Assembly (NCBI GenBank): GCA_012934845.2
Contig: WNNJ02001172.1
Coordinates: 1-64,000 of the forward strand
Origin: Pomphorhynchus laevis
Taxonomy: Eukaryota > Acanthocephala > Palaeacanthocephala > Echinorhynchida > Pomphorhynchidae
DNA: 64,000 nucleotides
Reading direction: 5' to 3'
Made by a program: the position numbers and the translations under genes. The notes below the pieces were generated by a model. The model saw only the letters and a program-made list of their open reading frames with translations. It made no database searches and was not told where the DNA came from. Below, one piece after another: positions 11,247 to 22,361 of the stretch. Every line of letters starts with the position of its first letter. Position 1 is the stretch's first letter.

Positions 11247-13578
11247 ATGTTCTAACACTATTGGTTATGTTGAACTCAAAGAAATGATTGATTACGTATT
11301 TAATCAAAAAATATATAATTTTAACCTAAATAGCAAACACAGCACTTTTGACAAGCCCATGTTAATTGTTTCAGAAAATTGATTATTGTTATCACGTGTA
11401 GCCTTTCTTCCGTGCTAATTTACATGCGGCTTCTCATATACAAAATTTTTAAGCGCTTCCGTAAATATCGATCGGAAATTAATTTATAATTATAATTGTA
11501 CTATTTTCCAAGAGTAGTGACATATAATGGAAATCAATGGAGTCAGTTTAATTTCAACTGGTTTTGCTAAGAATTTGCCTAATATTCCAAATTAATCACA
11601 CCTAGTCAACTAGACAGTATTGTCGTCGTTCCTATTTTTTATTCCATAGTGCGACAACAATACTCAATCACGTATTTGGTTTCTCACAATGGACCTAAAT
11701 AAAATGAAAAATAAAATACTGCACATATCTGCTTTCGTTGAAACTCTCTAGCGTAATTGATATTATTTGGGATTGTCAGCGTTAACGCTAATTAAAGATG
11801 ATAGCTTTTTAGCAGTACATAAGCTTAAAAATGAAATGGTGAATTAGTCTGACCTGTCAACCACTACTGTCATATTCGTCACTATATCACCGCTTCCACA
11901 CTCGTCACCAACTGTAATCATCACTTATATAAACTACTTTCGCTAATATTTTATAGCACTTAATTAAATGTGGTGTTTTTGACCTTTACTTAAAAAATGC
12001 TACAATATAACCCAGCATAACAACATGCACATGCATACATCGAATTCGAAATGTACAGCTTTCCTCTGCCAATTCCTTTGCCGTTTTTATTCAACTAACA
12101 GTCACTTAAAAAATAAAAAAATTACGTCACAGAAAGTATTTCTAGCTTGTAAATGATTGGATTGAACAGGAAAACTACTCTTGGCGATATTTATTAAAAT
12201 TCATACTACGGACCAACTTTGTGTACGTGCTTCCATACCTTTAATAACTTATCAGGTCTACCTACAACTTAAGTCAATACTTATCAGGTCTACTAACATA
12301 GGACGTGTGATCCGCATACCATCGATTCATAACGGATGACGCATAAATTCTTAACTATGTAATTAAGGGCAAAGGTCATAGCAAATGATGCCATCGCTAA
12401 TATATCTCCCATGTAAATTCTTCTTTGTATAACATAAGTTCATATTGCACTGTCAATGTAAATATCTGATTCAATTAGGAGCAGTTTTTAAAACTATAAA
12501 GCAGAATAAAAGTTTAGTATATGTTTAATGTCATGTTTCTGTTGATCGCATTAAACGCATTGCTGGCGTATATCTGAAGCCCACAAATATAACCCGATGA
12601 TTTGTGAATTTTTCTGATAGAATGAATTACCGCCTCAGTTCCATATTTTGTTCAGCTTATAACTTAAACTAATCAGTTACTTAAGTAAGTTTATGCTCTA
12701 TCATTAATAGAATTGATTTAACTATTATTCATTGGCGAATACATGAGCTCAAATGCACGAGTTTGTTGTTTGCCTAACGGGATTAGCTGACTTAAATGAC
12801 AGAATTCTGTGAATTGGTTTCCTTTGATGAAACTAGATATTATTTCTACCGCATCTGCTATTCGCGAGAATTCAGATCTAAACTCGTTAAGCATCATTTG
12901 AAATTATCATTTCAATAATTGAAATGTTAATTTCGTAATCGACATGATCACTTGTGAATATACTTAATATTTATTATTTTAAATCTTTACTCTGAATATG
13001 AATCGCTTAAAAAATAAGAGAAAAAATATTGCTATTTCGTTAGTCACAACTAACGCCTTACAGTTGATTTTTCAATGATGAACAAAATATAATATTTATT
13101 CTGGTATCGTGACTGGTGATTCAATAACTAGCGCAATATCAATAAATTCTCGGTTTTCCTTAATTGATCAGGCGCCAAAGTAAAGACTTGAATCAATATA
13201 AATGAATTAACTTTTGCTAATTCCGCCACTAAAACGGTCATGCTTATACGGAGTGAATAGACAAACATAATCGTAAACCCCTATATTATCGGCAACGAGA
13301 AGTTGCTGCTAATAACAGTTTTCATTTTGAACAGTTATCACCATAGGAATGTTTGAACATCAGCTTAGTAATATCGGTCTCGAAGATAACAATAACAGCC
13401 TGAAATGTCGAGAATACTATAAATGTCAGATACTATAAAGTTTAGAATGATTCCACCTTTGATTCTGTAAATATTTCTCGAGTTGACAATGCCACTCACC
13501 AATATTATTATTTTGTTATACAAGATAATACAAGCATAGCTCAATAATTGCATCACATATATAAAAGATAAATGGAAT
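11247..13578. other. Single-copy AT-rich non-coding stretch
   Basis: I find no coding frame, RNA gene or recognisable repeat. A 15-bp direct duplication (ACTTATCAGGTCTAC) near 12248-12295 is the only local structure seen. Confidence 0.45.
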
Positions 13579-13579
13579 T

Positions 13580-14145
13580 AGATCCTCGATTTGTTTTTGA
13601 ATATCAAAACATCGATTCCGCTCATAATCTTATGTCTGAATTTATCCAGCAATTCAGCTTCAACCGTACTCGTGCTTAGTGAATTCCACAAATTCACAGT
13701 TCAGTGGTTAAACTGTAGTGTCTTCGTATGAACAATCTCCTGACGCTCCAAAACTAAAGCTAAAGAATGTTCACGTAAATAGTGGCCTGGGTGAACATGG
13801 ATAATGGCAGACAAAACATGATGAGGCACATGCAAAATCTTCCAAATCAAACACATATTTTGCATTAGTTACGACTAGTCTTTAAAGATCGCATATTTAT
13901 AATCTCAAGACTTCTATTATAAGGAAATGAACGTATTGACCTAACAAGCTTCGTTGCTCGACTTAAAACGCTCTCTAATCTTATTGTCTCACGATTCGAT
14001 CGTGGATATACACATGGGGATGCATATAGTAAATGATTGAGCACGTACGCGTTGATCAGTTGACCAATTCGTTCGTGGATATTCTATACATGGGGATACA
14101 TATAGTTAATGATTGAGCACGTACGTGTTAATCAATCATTTGAAA
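13580..14145 (-). mobile_element. Decayed CR1-like LINE, RT C-terminal fragment
   Basis: The minus strand, read across shifted frames, gives LINAYVLNHLLYASPCVYPR, then ESVLSRATKLVRSIRSFPYN with RSLEIINMRSL, and finally VNLWNSLSTSTVEAELLDKF. These correspond to the post-palm and C-terminal blocks of CR1/jockey LINEs (LEYAxxVWxP, IExVQRRATKLI, VVNLWNSLPxxVV). The 5' end carries a local tandem duplication (about 13990-14060 and 14067-14135). Multiple stops make it a relic. Confidence 0.7.
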
Positions 14146-15610
14146 ATTTGTGTTACAAGGGAGTTAAATGTCCTAGATAGAATACCCACCACGCAATTCG
14201 TCTTGGTGGGTCGCATTTTTATAAAACAAATATGCTTTATATTGTGTTATTATTTTATTTAGGTATATTTACTGCAACTATCTATAATATCTAATTACCA
14301 TTTAAAGAATTATCTAAGTTTATCTATTCGAGTTGAATAAATGTTATTAACTTATCTTCTGAATAAACTGATCTACTTTTTGTTTTCTTTTCCTAGTCTA
14401 TAGATTACTATATGTGTATTTATTGCCATATTTGATTTATGTTTATGCTAAATTAGAAATATCGTGTGTACAGGATATTTTCAATGCCACTAAATGTACA
14501 CTTTAATTCTATAATATTTAAAATCTAAAATTGATGTAATTTAGCGTGAATTTTAATGGTTAGTCTTCTTTTTTTTAATTGCCTGCTAGCTAGCCATATA
14601 ATTTTTATTCTAATTTATTCGCAACATCACATTAATTTCTATTCGATAATTACAGTGAGTAAAACCTTATTCGATTTTGCCATTTCGATACATACAGGCT
14701 TTAATATTACATTTAATAAGGGCACGAACTCGGTAAGACCAATAACTTTTACTTGGTTTAGAATAATAAGCACATAAACATCAATACAAAAACACAAGCA
14801 AAAGTAAAAATATAGTGAAATAATGTTTTGATTTTAAATAAAAACGGCGCGTTTAAATTTTCACATGTGATCCTTATTTTTAATACGCGATTAAATTTAA
14901 ATAAAACGGTCAACCTTAACAATAGCGTTATTAACCATCCTGAATAAATGATATCAATATTCGTACGGTTTGATAACTATGCGAGTGGTCAATTGAATTA
15001 ATCTGTACTTTGATAAAATCTTACTCTCCTAACCTTTTCGATGCATAATCTTTATACATTTAAAGTCGAACGTTGAAAGCGATTACTGTACGATTTTTAG
15101 TATAAAGCGTGAACAATTTCGAATATCATGTTACATGCTGTAATGAAATCAGATAACTTCGTTTTTACATTATTGCTAAGCATTCTACAAAGTATCTTAT
15201 CACATTAAATTCCGCATATCAGCGGGCGTTTAAATGCTCTCTTTACATGTTCACAACAAACGCATTATAAAGCAGAACCTGCTAAAATTAAAGTTTGTAT
15301 TGTTTTAAAAAGGTTTATGTCCATAGTTTTTTAAATAATTACATTAGTAGAGAAATGTTTAAATACTGAAACGATTGAGTAATTTGTTTGTTGGAACATT
15401 GTCTTCATACTCTGCTAATTTAAGATAATGCCATAATACAACATTTTGAATTTTTCGGTTAAACATTTAACAAATCTTATGATGTGATACATGCTTCATT
15501 CCAATAACTACCTGAGAAACAGCTAATTTCATGATTATATTACTGAATTTTAAATTTAATATCTATTTTTGAATTTCTGTACTTTTAAGATATATCGCTG
15601 TTAACTTTAA
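14146..15610. other. Upstream region of the 703-codon gene
   Basis: No coding frame is supported. If the downstream reading frame is expressed, its promoter and 5' UTR should lie here. No convincing TATA box or initiator can be picked out against the AT-rich background. Confidence 0.35.
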
Positions 15611-17722
15611 ATGCCGTTGCTTACTCCACCCTGCTCAATAATGTCATCAAAACGTGATCACAACCTGTACGCTGTTTCAAATCCACCAAATCAAAATTGG
15701 CCTGCTGTATTCGAATCATCGTTATCATCGTCACCAATGAATAACTGTTCTGTGTCTTATATTAAAAACAAATCTGATTGTGATATGAATATTTTACAAG
15801 CAAATTCTAATACTAGCAATAATTTGGGTTTGCTAGTAGTTAAACCAAGGCCTTTTTCATATGCTGCAGACAATGCCTGTCTGAGTGAGCATATTACTGA
15901 TTGTCTCTCCGGTCGCTGCCGGTCAGGTTCTGATATGAAATGTAATAACTTAAACAACGGGAAATCCTGCGACACCTTGGATAGCTCGTTAAACTTGTCC
16001 CATAAAGCATTACAGGCCATCAATTCGAATACAGAGTTATCGTCCAATTCAAAAATCGTTGATAATCTTAAAGATAAACACTGCAACAATTTATCAATAA
16101 TGCAACCACTCAATCATTTTACAGACAGTGCTAGTAATGATATTGTCTTAGTCGCAACAACAGACAACGAGCACGGAGATAATTATCGACACTCTGGTTT
16201 ATTGTCTGAAACTTTATCAGATAATCAATCTTCATCACTACAAAAGTATCATAAACAACAACAGTCTAGTTTATCTAGCAGGAACATAGGTTCTGCTATC
16301 GCATCATCGCCCATGATAGATACTCAACGCTCATCTAGCTGCAATCAACAATCTAATATTATCGATAATAAAGATACAATAAGTCAGCAGCAGCAACAAG
16401 AATGCTATTCAGGCTCTTCAAATCTTGCATTTCCTGGAGTAGATTACTATTCGTCAGGTAACCATGTTTCATTTATAGGGGCCAACCAACATGCTACAAA
16501 CTCGACTGAGAAATTATGTCCATATTCGTCGTCTTCGAAGTTGAAACCGAAATCGTCTACATGTGTTTTCCTGAACATGGCCAGATTCCCGTGGCTTTCT
16601 CTATGTCTTGGCATATTTATGATCGCTGAAATAATCGGGTTCTGTGTAATATCGTCTGGGTTTGTATCATCTTCTCTCTCTCAGATACAGCGTAGCATCC
16701 TACCAAATGAAACTTTCCCAGTCAATCAGGTGCGTGCATTCAGCAGCGCGGTTCTTTCTCTAGTTGCCTTACTGCAGGTACTTGCCATTATCTGTCATAT
16801 GCTCATTGCTTCCGCTGTTGCCAGGAATCAGGCAATGCTGATAAAAAAAATTGAACAAAGTTGTAGACACGCTGAACATTATCCTACTCATAATACTAAT
16901 GGCACTAGTAGTCACTATTCTCTTTACATTAGTGACCGGTTCAACAGCGTCAGTAGTAACAGCAAACGTCAGCTACTGAGATATGTATGTTTTCGATGTA
17001 TTCAACTGTGTTTAATGCTTTTCTTTTTTCTACTCTTTCTGCTCTGGCTACTTATCTCATTGATGTGCTTCGGACTGCTTGTACTAGGTATCGCCGTACC
17101 GTATATTGTGTTTTCATGCGGCCAAGATTCATTGCCTGCTATTTTACAGGATATGTCGATTTTAAAGAGTAACGATGTGGACTATTCCTCTGTTCAAAGT
17201 ATATTTATGCGTATGTGTTTAAGCACGGACGGAGGTGGTGAAAACTGTCAGGCATTTCAAGAAATGGCCTGCTCGCTTCGAACCGAATGGACTTCCACAG
17301 TGCCTATAATGTTTGGATGCTGTGTTTTCCTAGTGATAACCATTGTATTGACATTGTGTTGTCAATCGTTAAATTTTGGTTGTTCATCGCATCATATGAT
17401 TAACAAAGTAAAATTTGCATATTTACGTACATTTCAGCGCAATCATCGACAGAAATTAGGTTCTTTTAAAGAAACAAACATCGATGACGACGATATCATC
17501 ATGAAGACAATTACCGACAAATCAGTTAACGACAATACACGGTTGACAGGTGATTCTCAATTAAATGGTGATTGCTGCGTTGCTGGTGCTTCTAATGCCG
17601 CTGTAGGCAGCGGCCGTAGTTCTTGCTGTATTAGTGATAGTGCCCACCACAAAACAACAAATGGCAAAATATGTTCTGATCAGCAAAAGTGCAGCGATTC
17701 AAGTAATGCCGTATTGCTATAA
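15611..17722 (+). CDS. Four-pass membrane protein with long disordered N-terminus, single exon
   Basis: This 703-codon uninterrupted frame has an in-frame TAA immediately before the ATG, so 15611 is the most upstream start; Met11 is an alternative. Residues 1-320 are Ser/Asn/Gln-rich, with two Gln runs, and look disordered. Hydrophobic segments lie at about 326-351, 376-402, 462-502 and 563-588. The loop between TM1 and TM2 has an NET glycosylation site, and the loop between TM3 and TM4 carries four cysteines (about 503, 536, 546, 554). The tail is polar and Cys/Ser-rich with a DDDD patch. The topology (four passes, Cys-bearing second outer loop) resembles the PLP/M6 proteolipid class, but I see no diagnostic motif, so the family is unassigned. 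The lack of introns in an intron-bearing kind of genome is notable: a large single exon, or an old retrocopy kept open. Confidence 0.85.
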   Translation: MPLLTPPCSIMSSKRDHNLYAVSNPPNQNWPAVFESSLSSSPMNNCSVSYIKNKSDCDMNILQANSNTSNNLGLLVVKPRPFSYAADNACLSEHITDCLSGRCRSGSDMKCNNLNNGKSCDTLDSSLNLSHKALQAINSNTELSSNSKIVDNLKDKHCNNLSIMQPLNHFTDSASNDIVLVATTDNEHGDNYRHSGLLSETLSDNQSSSLQKYHKQQQSSLSSRNIGSAIASSPMIDTQRSSSCNQQSNIIDNKDTISQQQQQECYSGSSNLAFPGVDYYSSGNHVSFIGANQHATNSTEKLCPYSSSSKLKPKSSTCVFLNMARFPWLSLCLGIFMIAEIIGFCVISSGFVSSSLSQIQRSILPNETFPVNQVRAFSSAVLSLVALLQVLAIICHMLIASAVARNQAMLIKKIEQSCRHAEHYPTHNTNGTSSHYSLYISDRFNSVSSNSKRQLLRYVCFRCIQLCLMLFFFLLFLLWLLISLMCFGLLVLGIAVPYIVFSCGQDSLPAILQDMSILKSNDVDYSSVQSIFMRMCLSTDGGGENCQAFQEMACSLRTEWTSTVPIMFGCCVFLVITIVLTLCCQSLNFGCSSHHMINKVKFAYLRTFQRNHRQKLGSFKETNIDDDDIIMKTITDKSVNDNTRLTGDSQLNGDCCVAGASNAAVGSGRSSCCISDSAHHKTTNGKICSDQQKCSDSSNAVLL

Positions 17723-18516
17723 GACGTTAAGACGATCATGCGTGGAAGTGGTGCAGCATTATTATTGTTAATCTACTTGGTAAATTAACTATTTATGTAT
17801 TGCCGCAGATAAATTATCATTTTTACTAATCATATCATGAATTATTTTATCAACACTAATCGTTGCAGCGACGGCAATACTTATTTCGTATCTCTTCCAC
17901 TTTTTTATCAGCTTATTTCCTGTTAATATGGAAAATTAATTTTCAAAATTTGTCGTTTTTCGAAATAATGTTTTTTGTCTACTTATTTTTTACAATCATC
18001 GATATCATCGCCACGTCCTAATTATTGTCATTTCCCTACTGAATCCTGGAACTAAATAATCCATCAATGATGTATTTATTATTGCCTTGTTTTGTTCATA
18101 CAATTCGACAAAAAATAACTAGCGACGAGCGAACATTTAGATGTGCCTCTGCTATTTTCGGAAAAATTTCAATTGCCTGTGCTTCTCATATTATTAATGC
18201 TATAATTCTATTTATGTTGCTACTACTATCACTGTCAATACCCAACATGTAAAGGCTTAGTGATGTCGCTTTCGTCGTTCTGCTTTACCATATATTTGAT
18301 CTTGTAATCGATTATATAAATGGTGCCAAATTGAACGATGTCATTGATTGAATAATGCAAGATGGACAATAACGACTGCGATCCACTATAATTAGCGCTT
18401 TTGTTGACACTGCTGTGCCATCATTACAAATTCTTATATTATTAATGCTGTTATAACTCATTTGTTACTTGTTGAATTTCAATATTATATTTGTTATTTT
18501 TTATAAAACAAATAAA
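17723..18516 (+). other. Probable 3' UTR with polyadenylation signal
   Basis: The AT-rich sequence after the stop codon contains a canonical AATAAA at 18511-18516, followed by a T-rich stretch. This is a plausible 3' end for the upstream gene. The short reading frame at 18067-18252 inside it has no recognisable features. Confidence 0.5.
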
Positions 18517-19364
18517 ATCTAATTTGCTGTAATTCAATCTTGTTATACATTATACATTATTTAATAATCTAATTAAAGTATATAGTTGATTTATTTAATT
18601 TTAAAACGTCCACAATTGGCTTAAATTTTTTGGTCATGATAACATTTAAAGAATTTCCGCACAAATCCTAAATTTTTGAATAAACAAAAACCTTTAAAGG
18701 TTTCGCTTACATTTATATATAATCATAATCATCATATAAAGGATATTAATGTTTTTAATTCTGATTAAACTAATTTATATATTCGTCTTAGCTAATTTTT
18801 AAGCAGCTTATACGTACCGTAGTTGTTTATGTAATTGAGCACGTGCATGGTTATTTAGATCAAATTATTTACAAATAAATAGTTTCATAATAAGGCAATT
18901 TGTGGTGCTAGCCAGATACACTTGATTTAATTAAAAATAAACTCGTTTATAACATTTACTTTTGTGATAGAATTACATTCGTGTAGCAAGTTATGTTAGT
19001 GTTAAAATGCATTTTACCAACACGAGAAGTGTAATAATTTGACGTTTAGGCTAATCTCAGTGACCCTTTTCATGAACATTATAATATTGAATTTTGTGAG
19101 CAGGATCATAAAAAACAAACTTTTAATTTTAATATTTTGCTAATCTCTGTTAGCATTACCAGAAAAATAACATTATTTTTGTTAATGCTAATAGAAATTA
19201 GCGAATTATTAAAATTAAAATTTTTGTTTATTTTGATCACAGGCTCCCAAAATTGAATAAAGAAAAATAGATTATTAAAATCAAATATTTGCAATAATAA
19301 ATTATACAAACATTAAAAACTCACAGACTACGTACGTAGTATTCACTATAAACTGAATTTTACT
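18517..19364. other. AT-rich intergenic spacer
   Basis: I see no gene, RNA or repeat that can be supported between the putative polyadenylation site and the MULE transposon. Confidence 0.4.
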
Positions 19365-20960
19365 AAATTTAACGTGGTGTCCCAATTCCCACAAACCCAA
19401 TTCCCACAAAAAATAATAAACATTTTCACCCCTAAAAATTATGATTTTCTGGATGAGGAGTGAAAATGGTAAAGAAGTTCTTACTGTGGGGAATTTCATC
19501 TTTTTATACTGTAACATGAGTGGCAACAAAAAATACTACTGGCGTTGTATTACAGAGGGCTGTAAAGTGACAGCGACAACAGTAGGAAGGACATTGGTCG
19601 CTTTCAAAGGCGAACATTTTCATTCAGATGACCAAGAAAAGATAATTCATTCTCAAATTAGGGATATTATCAAAGGTTGTCTAATACGAGAACCCTACAG
19701 GCCAGCTCAAGAGATATATGATTGTGCTAAGGAAGAATTGGTGAATTTCTATGCTACAAACGTCGACATTGCTCACTTGATCCCAGCTTTTGATTCGGTA
19801 AAATCAAATATTTATCGTTGGAGATCTGCTCTTGTACCATCTGTCATCGTTATAAGTAAACAAACTTTTAATTACGATTTCTTTAAAATTTCAGCAAGTA
19901 TCAGCAAATCTCATCATCTTCGTCGTTTTTCTCAGATATATGTCATCCATGGAACGTTTAGCAGTCAGTCTTTCCCTCTTCTATATTGCTCTTTAACAGA
20001 GAAAACGGAAAAAATTATACTAAATTGTTTAGCACCATTAAGAATGTTTTAGTCGATAGAAATGTACAATTTGATCCAAAGAAAATACAGATCGATTTTG
20101 AACAGGCTACATTCAATGGATTAAGTTCCGTTTTCCCGAAGCCGAAATCAGCGGTTGTATTTTTCATTCGGACAGGCAATTTGGAGACGGGCACAAAAGC
20201 TCGGGTTGACAAGGATGTATCATGAAGATATTAATTTCAAGAGTTGTGTTCAAATGTGTTCATCTCTTGCTCTCATTTTTCTCAGTGATATCGATTCTGC
20301 CTGGTCAAATATTCAAAATAGTTGGCCAATGGAAAATTCAGCAGCAGTTGAATTAAAAGATTATATCAATAATACATGGATTGCTGCATCCTCCTCTTAA
20401 CTTTTCGGAAGAAATACTTGGAATCAATATGGTGTTTTAAGAGGAAGAACAAATAATGCCGCAGAGGGATTCCACAACAAACTCAACAAAAAGCTAAACA
20501 AAGCCAATCCAAGCTTTTGGGAAGTAGTCTCAGTATTTAAAAAAATCAGATCTACAGTTACATCGAGTTTCGAAGAATTCGGCATGGTGGAAAACTTAAA
20601 TCTAGCAAAAGAGTATATGTGAACCAAGAAATGAAGATTGCTAGACTTTGGATGAGCTTTGAGAGAGAAGAAATCGATTTACAACTTCTGATGGTAGGTC
20701 TAAAACAATCAATTAATTTGGATATTTAAATTTGTTTTGTAAAATATACTTCTATTCCTTTAATAAAACTTTTTAATAGATTTTAAATAAAAAAATGATA
20801 ATATAAAATATTTGTATTTAAACTCACTTTTTAATAATTTTTAGGAGTGAAAATTTTTATTATTTTTTGTGGGAATTGATTTTGTAGGAATTGGGTTTGT
20901 GGGAATTGATTTTGTAGGAATTGGGTTTGTGGGAATTGGCCCTCGACCTAAATTTAAACG
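19365..20960 (+). mobile_element. FLYWCH-type Mutator-like (MULE) DNA transposon
   Basis: The element spans about 19375-20949. Its ends are inverted repeats of the unit CCAATTCCCACAAA. The left end has two units. The right end has four in alternating forms (TTGTGGGAATTG / TTGTAGGAATTG) and is therefore longer. Flanking AAATTTAACG (19365-19374) and AAATTTAAACG (20950-20960) look like an imperfect 9-11 bp target duplication, in the MULE size range. Inside is a broken transposase gene (next entry). The TIRs and flanks are well preserved, so the copy is not very old. Confidence 0.8.
19441..20680 (+). pseudogene. Broken FLYWCH/MULE transposase
   Basis: The N-terminal part (19441-19830) holds a FLYWCH zinc finger (FIFLYCN, YYWRC, EGCKVTATT, then GEHFHSDD with the His pair), followed by the MULE N-terminal region (HSQIRDIIKGC, YRWRSALVPS). 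Later frames give FPLLYCSLTEKT, IQIDFEQATFNGLSSVFP (second catalytic Asp region), FGQAIWRRAQKLGL, and the C-terminal MULE signature WNQYGVLRGRTNNAAEGFHN. A GT-AG intron-like stretch may sit near 19849-19892. The segment that should carry the first catalytic Asp (DGTFKT-type) is missing, and at least three frame changes are present, so it is not functional here. Confidence 0.8.
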
Positions 20961-21346
20961 CATATATAAAAAGAATATATCAGCAGATGTATGTTATACC
21001 AAATAAAATGCAAAGGAGCATCGTTCAGCAGTAAGGAGAGGCGACATTTAATTGGCAATTTTAAATCATTTTTTATCAATAACCATGAAGTGGATTTTGA
21101 TAATACCAGTATACTTGAAACATATGTTAATTCCCTCGAATGATACTGGACTCAATTGACATTAATGCTGCAAGGAAAAATATGCAAGACAATAAGTCTA
21201 ACTATATTTAAAAAAGGTAAAATGATTGCAACATTTGTGAAAGTCCTTAAATTCTCCCTGAATTCTACGTACGTATGCCAATGACGTTTAAATGTTTATA
21301 TAATTTATTTTTCATGAAAATGGTCACTCGCGAAAATGGTCACCAT
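20961..21346. other. Spacer before the hammerhead array
   Basis: No coding frame is visible. A short near-palindrome (TGGTCACTCGCGAAAATGGTC) lies at about 21319-21342, just before the first array unit. Confidence 0.35.
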
Positions 21347-21398
21347 TTAGACATTGTTTAAGCGTGTATTAAGGTGCCTAAGGATGATTATTAAAGTC

Positions 21399-21440
21399 AC
21401 GGTACTGATGAGCTCCGTTAGAGCGAAACGCGTATACCAT
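21399..21440 (+). ncRNA. Hammerhead ribozyme, copy 1
   Basis: Stem I is ACGGTA (21399-21404) with TACCAT (21435-21440), which has one mismatch. The core CTGATGA is at 21405-21411. Stem II is GCTC/GAGC (21412-21415, 21421-21424) with loop CGTTA. The core GAAA is at 21425-21428. A minimal stem III (A-U and C-G pairs, 2-nt loop) ends in U-A at 21433-21434, giving a predicted cleavage after 21434. All core positions match the consensus. The stem I mismatch may weaken this copy. Confidence 0.82.
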
Positions 21441-21857
21441 TGTTGAAGTTTGTCGTCATACATAGGATGACTGCGCATACGTAGCGACTTTGAATATTGC
21501 GAGAATAATTCGGTTCTATTTCTTGATCTGATGAGGATATATAGAATGCTGCCTGGTGTTTATGCCTCTTCATGAGGAAAACAGTGATTTATTTACGAGT
21601 ACACCATTGTGTGTCCCAGTGCAGGTGTAACAAATTATATTTTATATATTTGTACACTTTAAATTGTCCCTGTAAAACAGCATTTCTATTAAAAGGAATT
21701 TAGTGCCTGATGCATGGTTAAACTGCAATACGCACTGCCATGCACAGAGCTTATGCTAAATTTCCTCTGATGATTCAGATTAAGAATAATTCTGTTTTTC
21801 GAGCTTTAGACATTGTTTAAGCGTGTGTTAAGGTGCCTATGGATAATTATTAAAGTC

Positions 21858-21899
21858 ACGGTACTGATGAGCTCCGTTAGAGCGAAACGCGTATACCGT
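21858..21899 (+). ncRNA. Hammerhead ribozyme, copy 2
   Basis: Stem I ACGGTA/TACCGT is perfectly paired (21858-21863, 21894-21899). CTGATGA is at 21864-21870, stem II GCTC/GAGC has loop CGTTA, GAAA is at 21884-21887, and a minimal stem III follows. Predicted cleavage is after the UA at 21892-21893. This is the best-paired copy. Confidence 0.88.
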
Positions 21900-22319
21900 T
21901 GTTGAAGTTTGTCGTCACACATAGGATGACTAGGCATACGTAGCGACTTTGAATATTGCGAGAATAATTCGGTTCTATTTCTTGATCTGATTAGGATATA
22001 TAGAATGCTGCCTGGTGTTTATGCCTCTGTGAGGAAAAAATAGTGATTTATTTAAGAGTAAACCATTGAGTGTCCCAGGGCATGTGTAATAACAAATTAT
22101 ATTACATATATTTGTACACTTGAAAGTGTCCCTGTAAAACAGCATTTCTAGTAAAAAGAATTTAGTGCCTGATGCATGGTCAAACTGCAATAGTCACTGC
22201 CACGCACAGAGCTTATGCTAAATTGCCTCCGATTATTCAGATTAAGGGTAGTTCTGTTTTTCGAGCTTTAAACTTTGTTTAAGCGTGTGTTAAGGCGCCT
22301 ATAGATGATTATTAAAGTC

Positions 22320-22361
22320 ACGGTACTGATGAGCTTCGTTAGAGCGAAACGCGTATACCGT
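22320..22361 (+). ncRNA. Hammerhead ribozyme, copy 3
   Basis: Stem I ACGGTA/TACCGT is intact (22320-22325, 22356-22361). CTGATGA is at 22326-22332. Stem II GCTT/GAGC keeps pairing through a G-U wobble. GAAA is at 22346-22349, and predicted cleavage is after the UA at 22354-22355. A change in stem II that preserves pairing argues for retained structure. Confidence 0.87.

Noticed and set aside
14556-14777. 73-codon hydrophobic frame as an upstream exon of the 703-aa gene
   Set aside because: No splice sites, no conservation clue, and the AT-rich context makes chance hydrophobic frames common.
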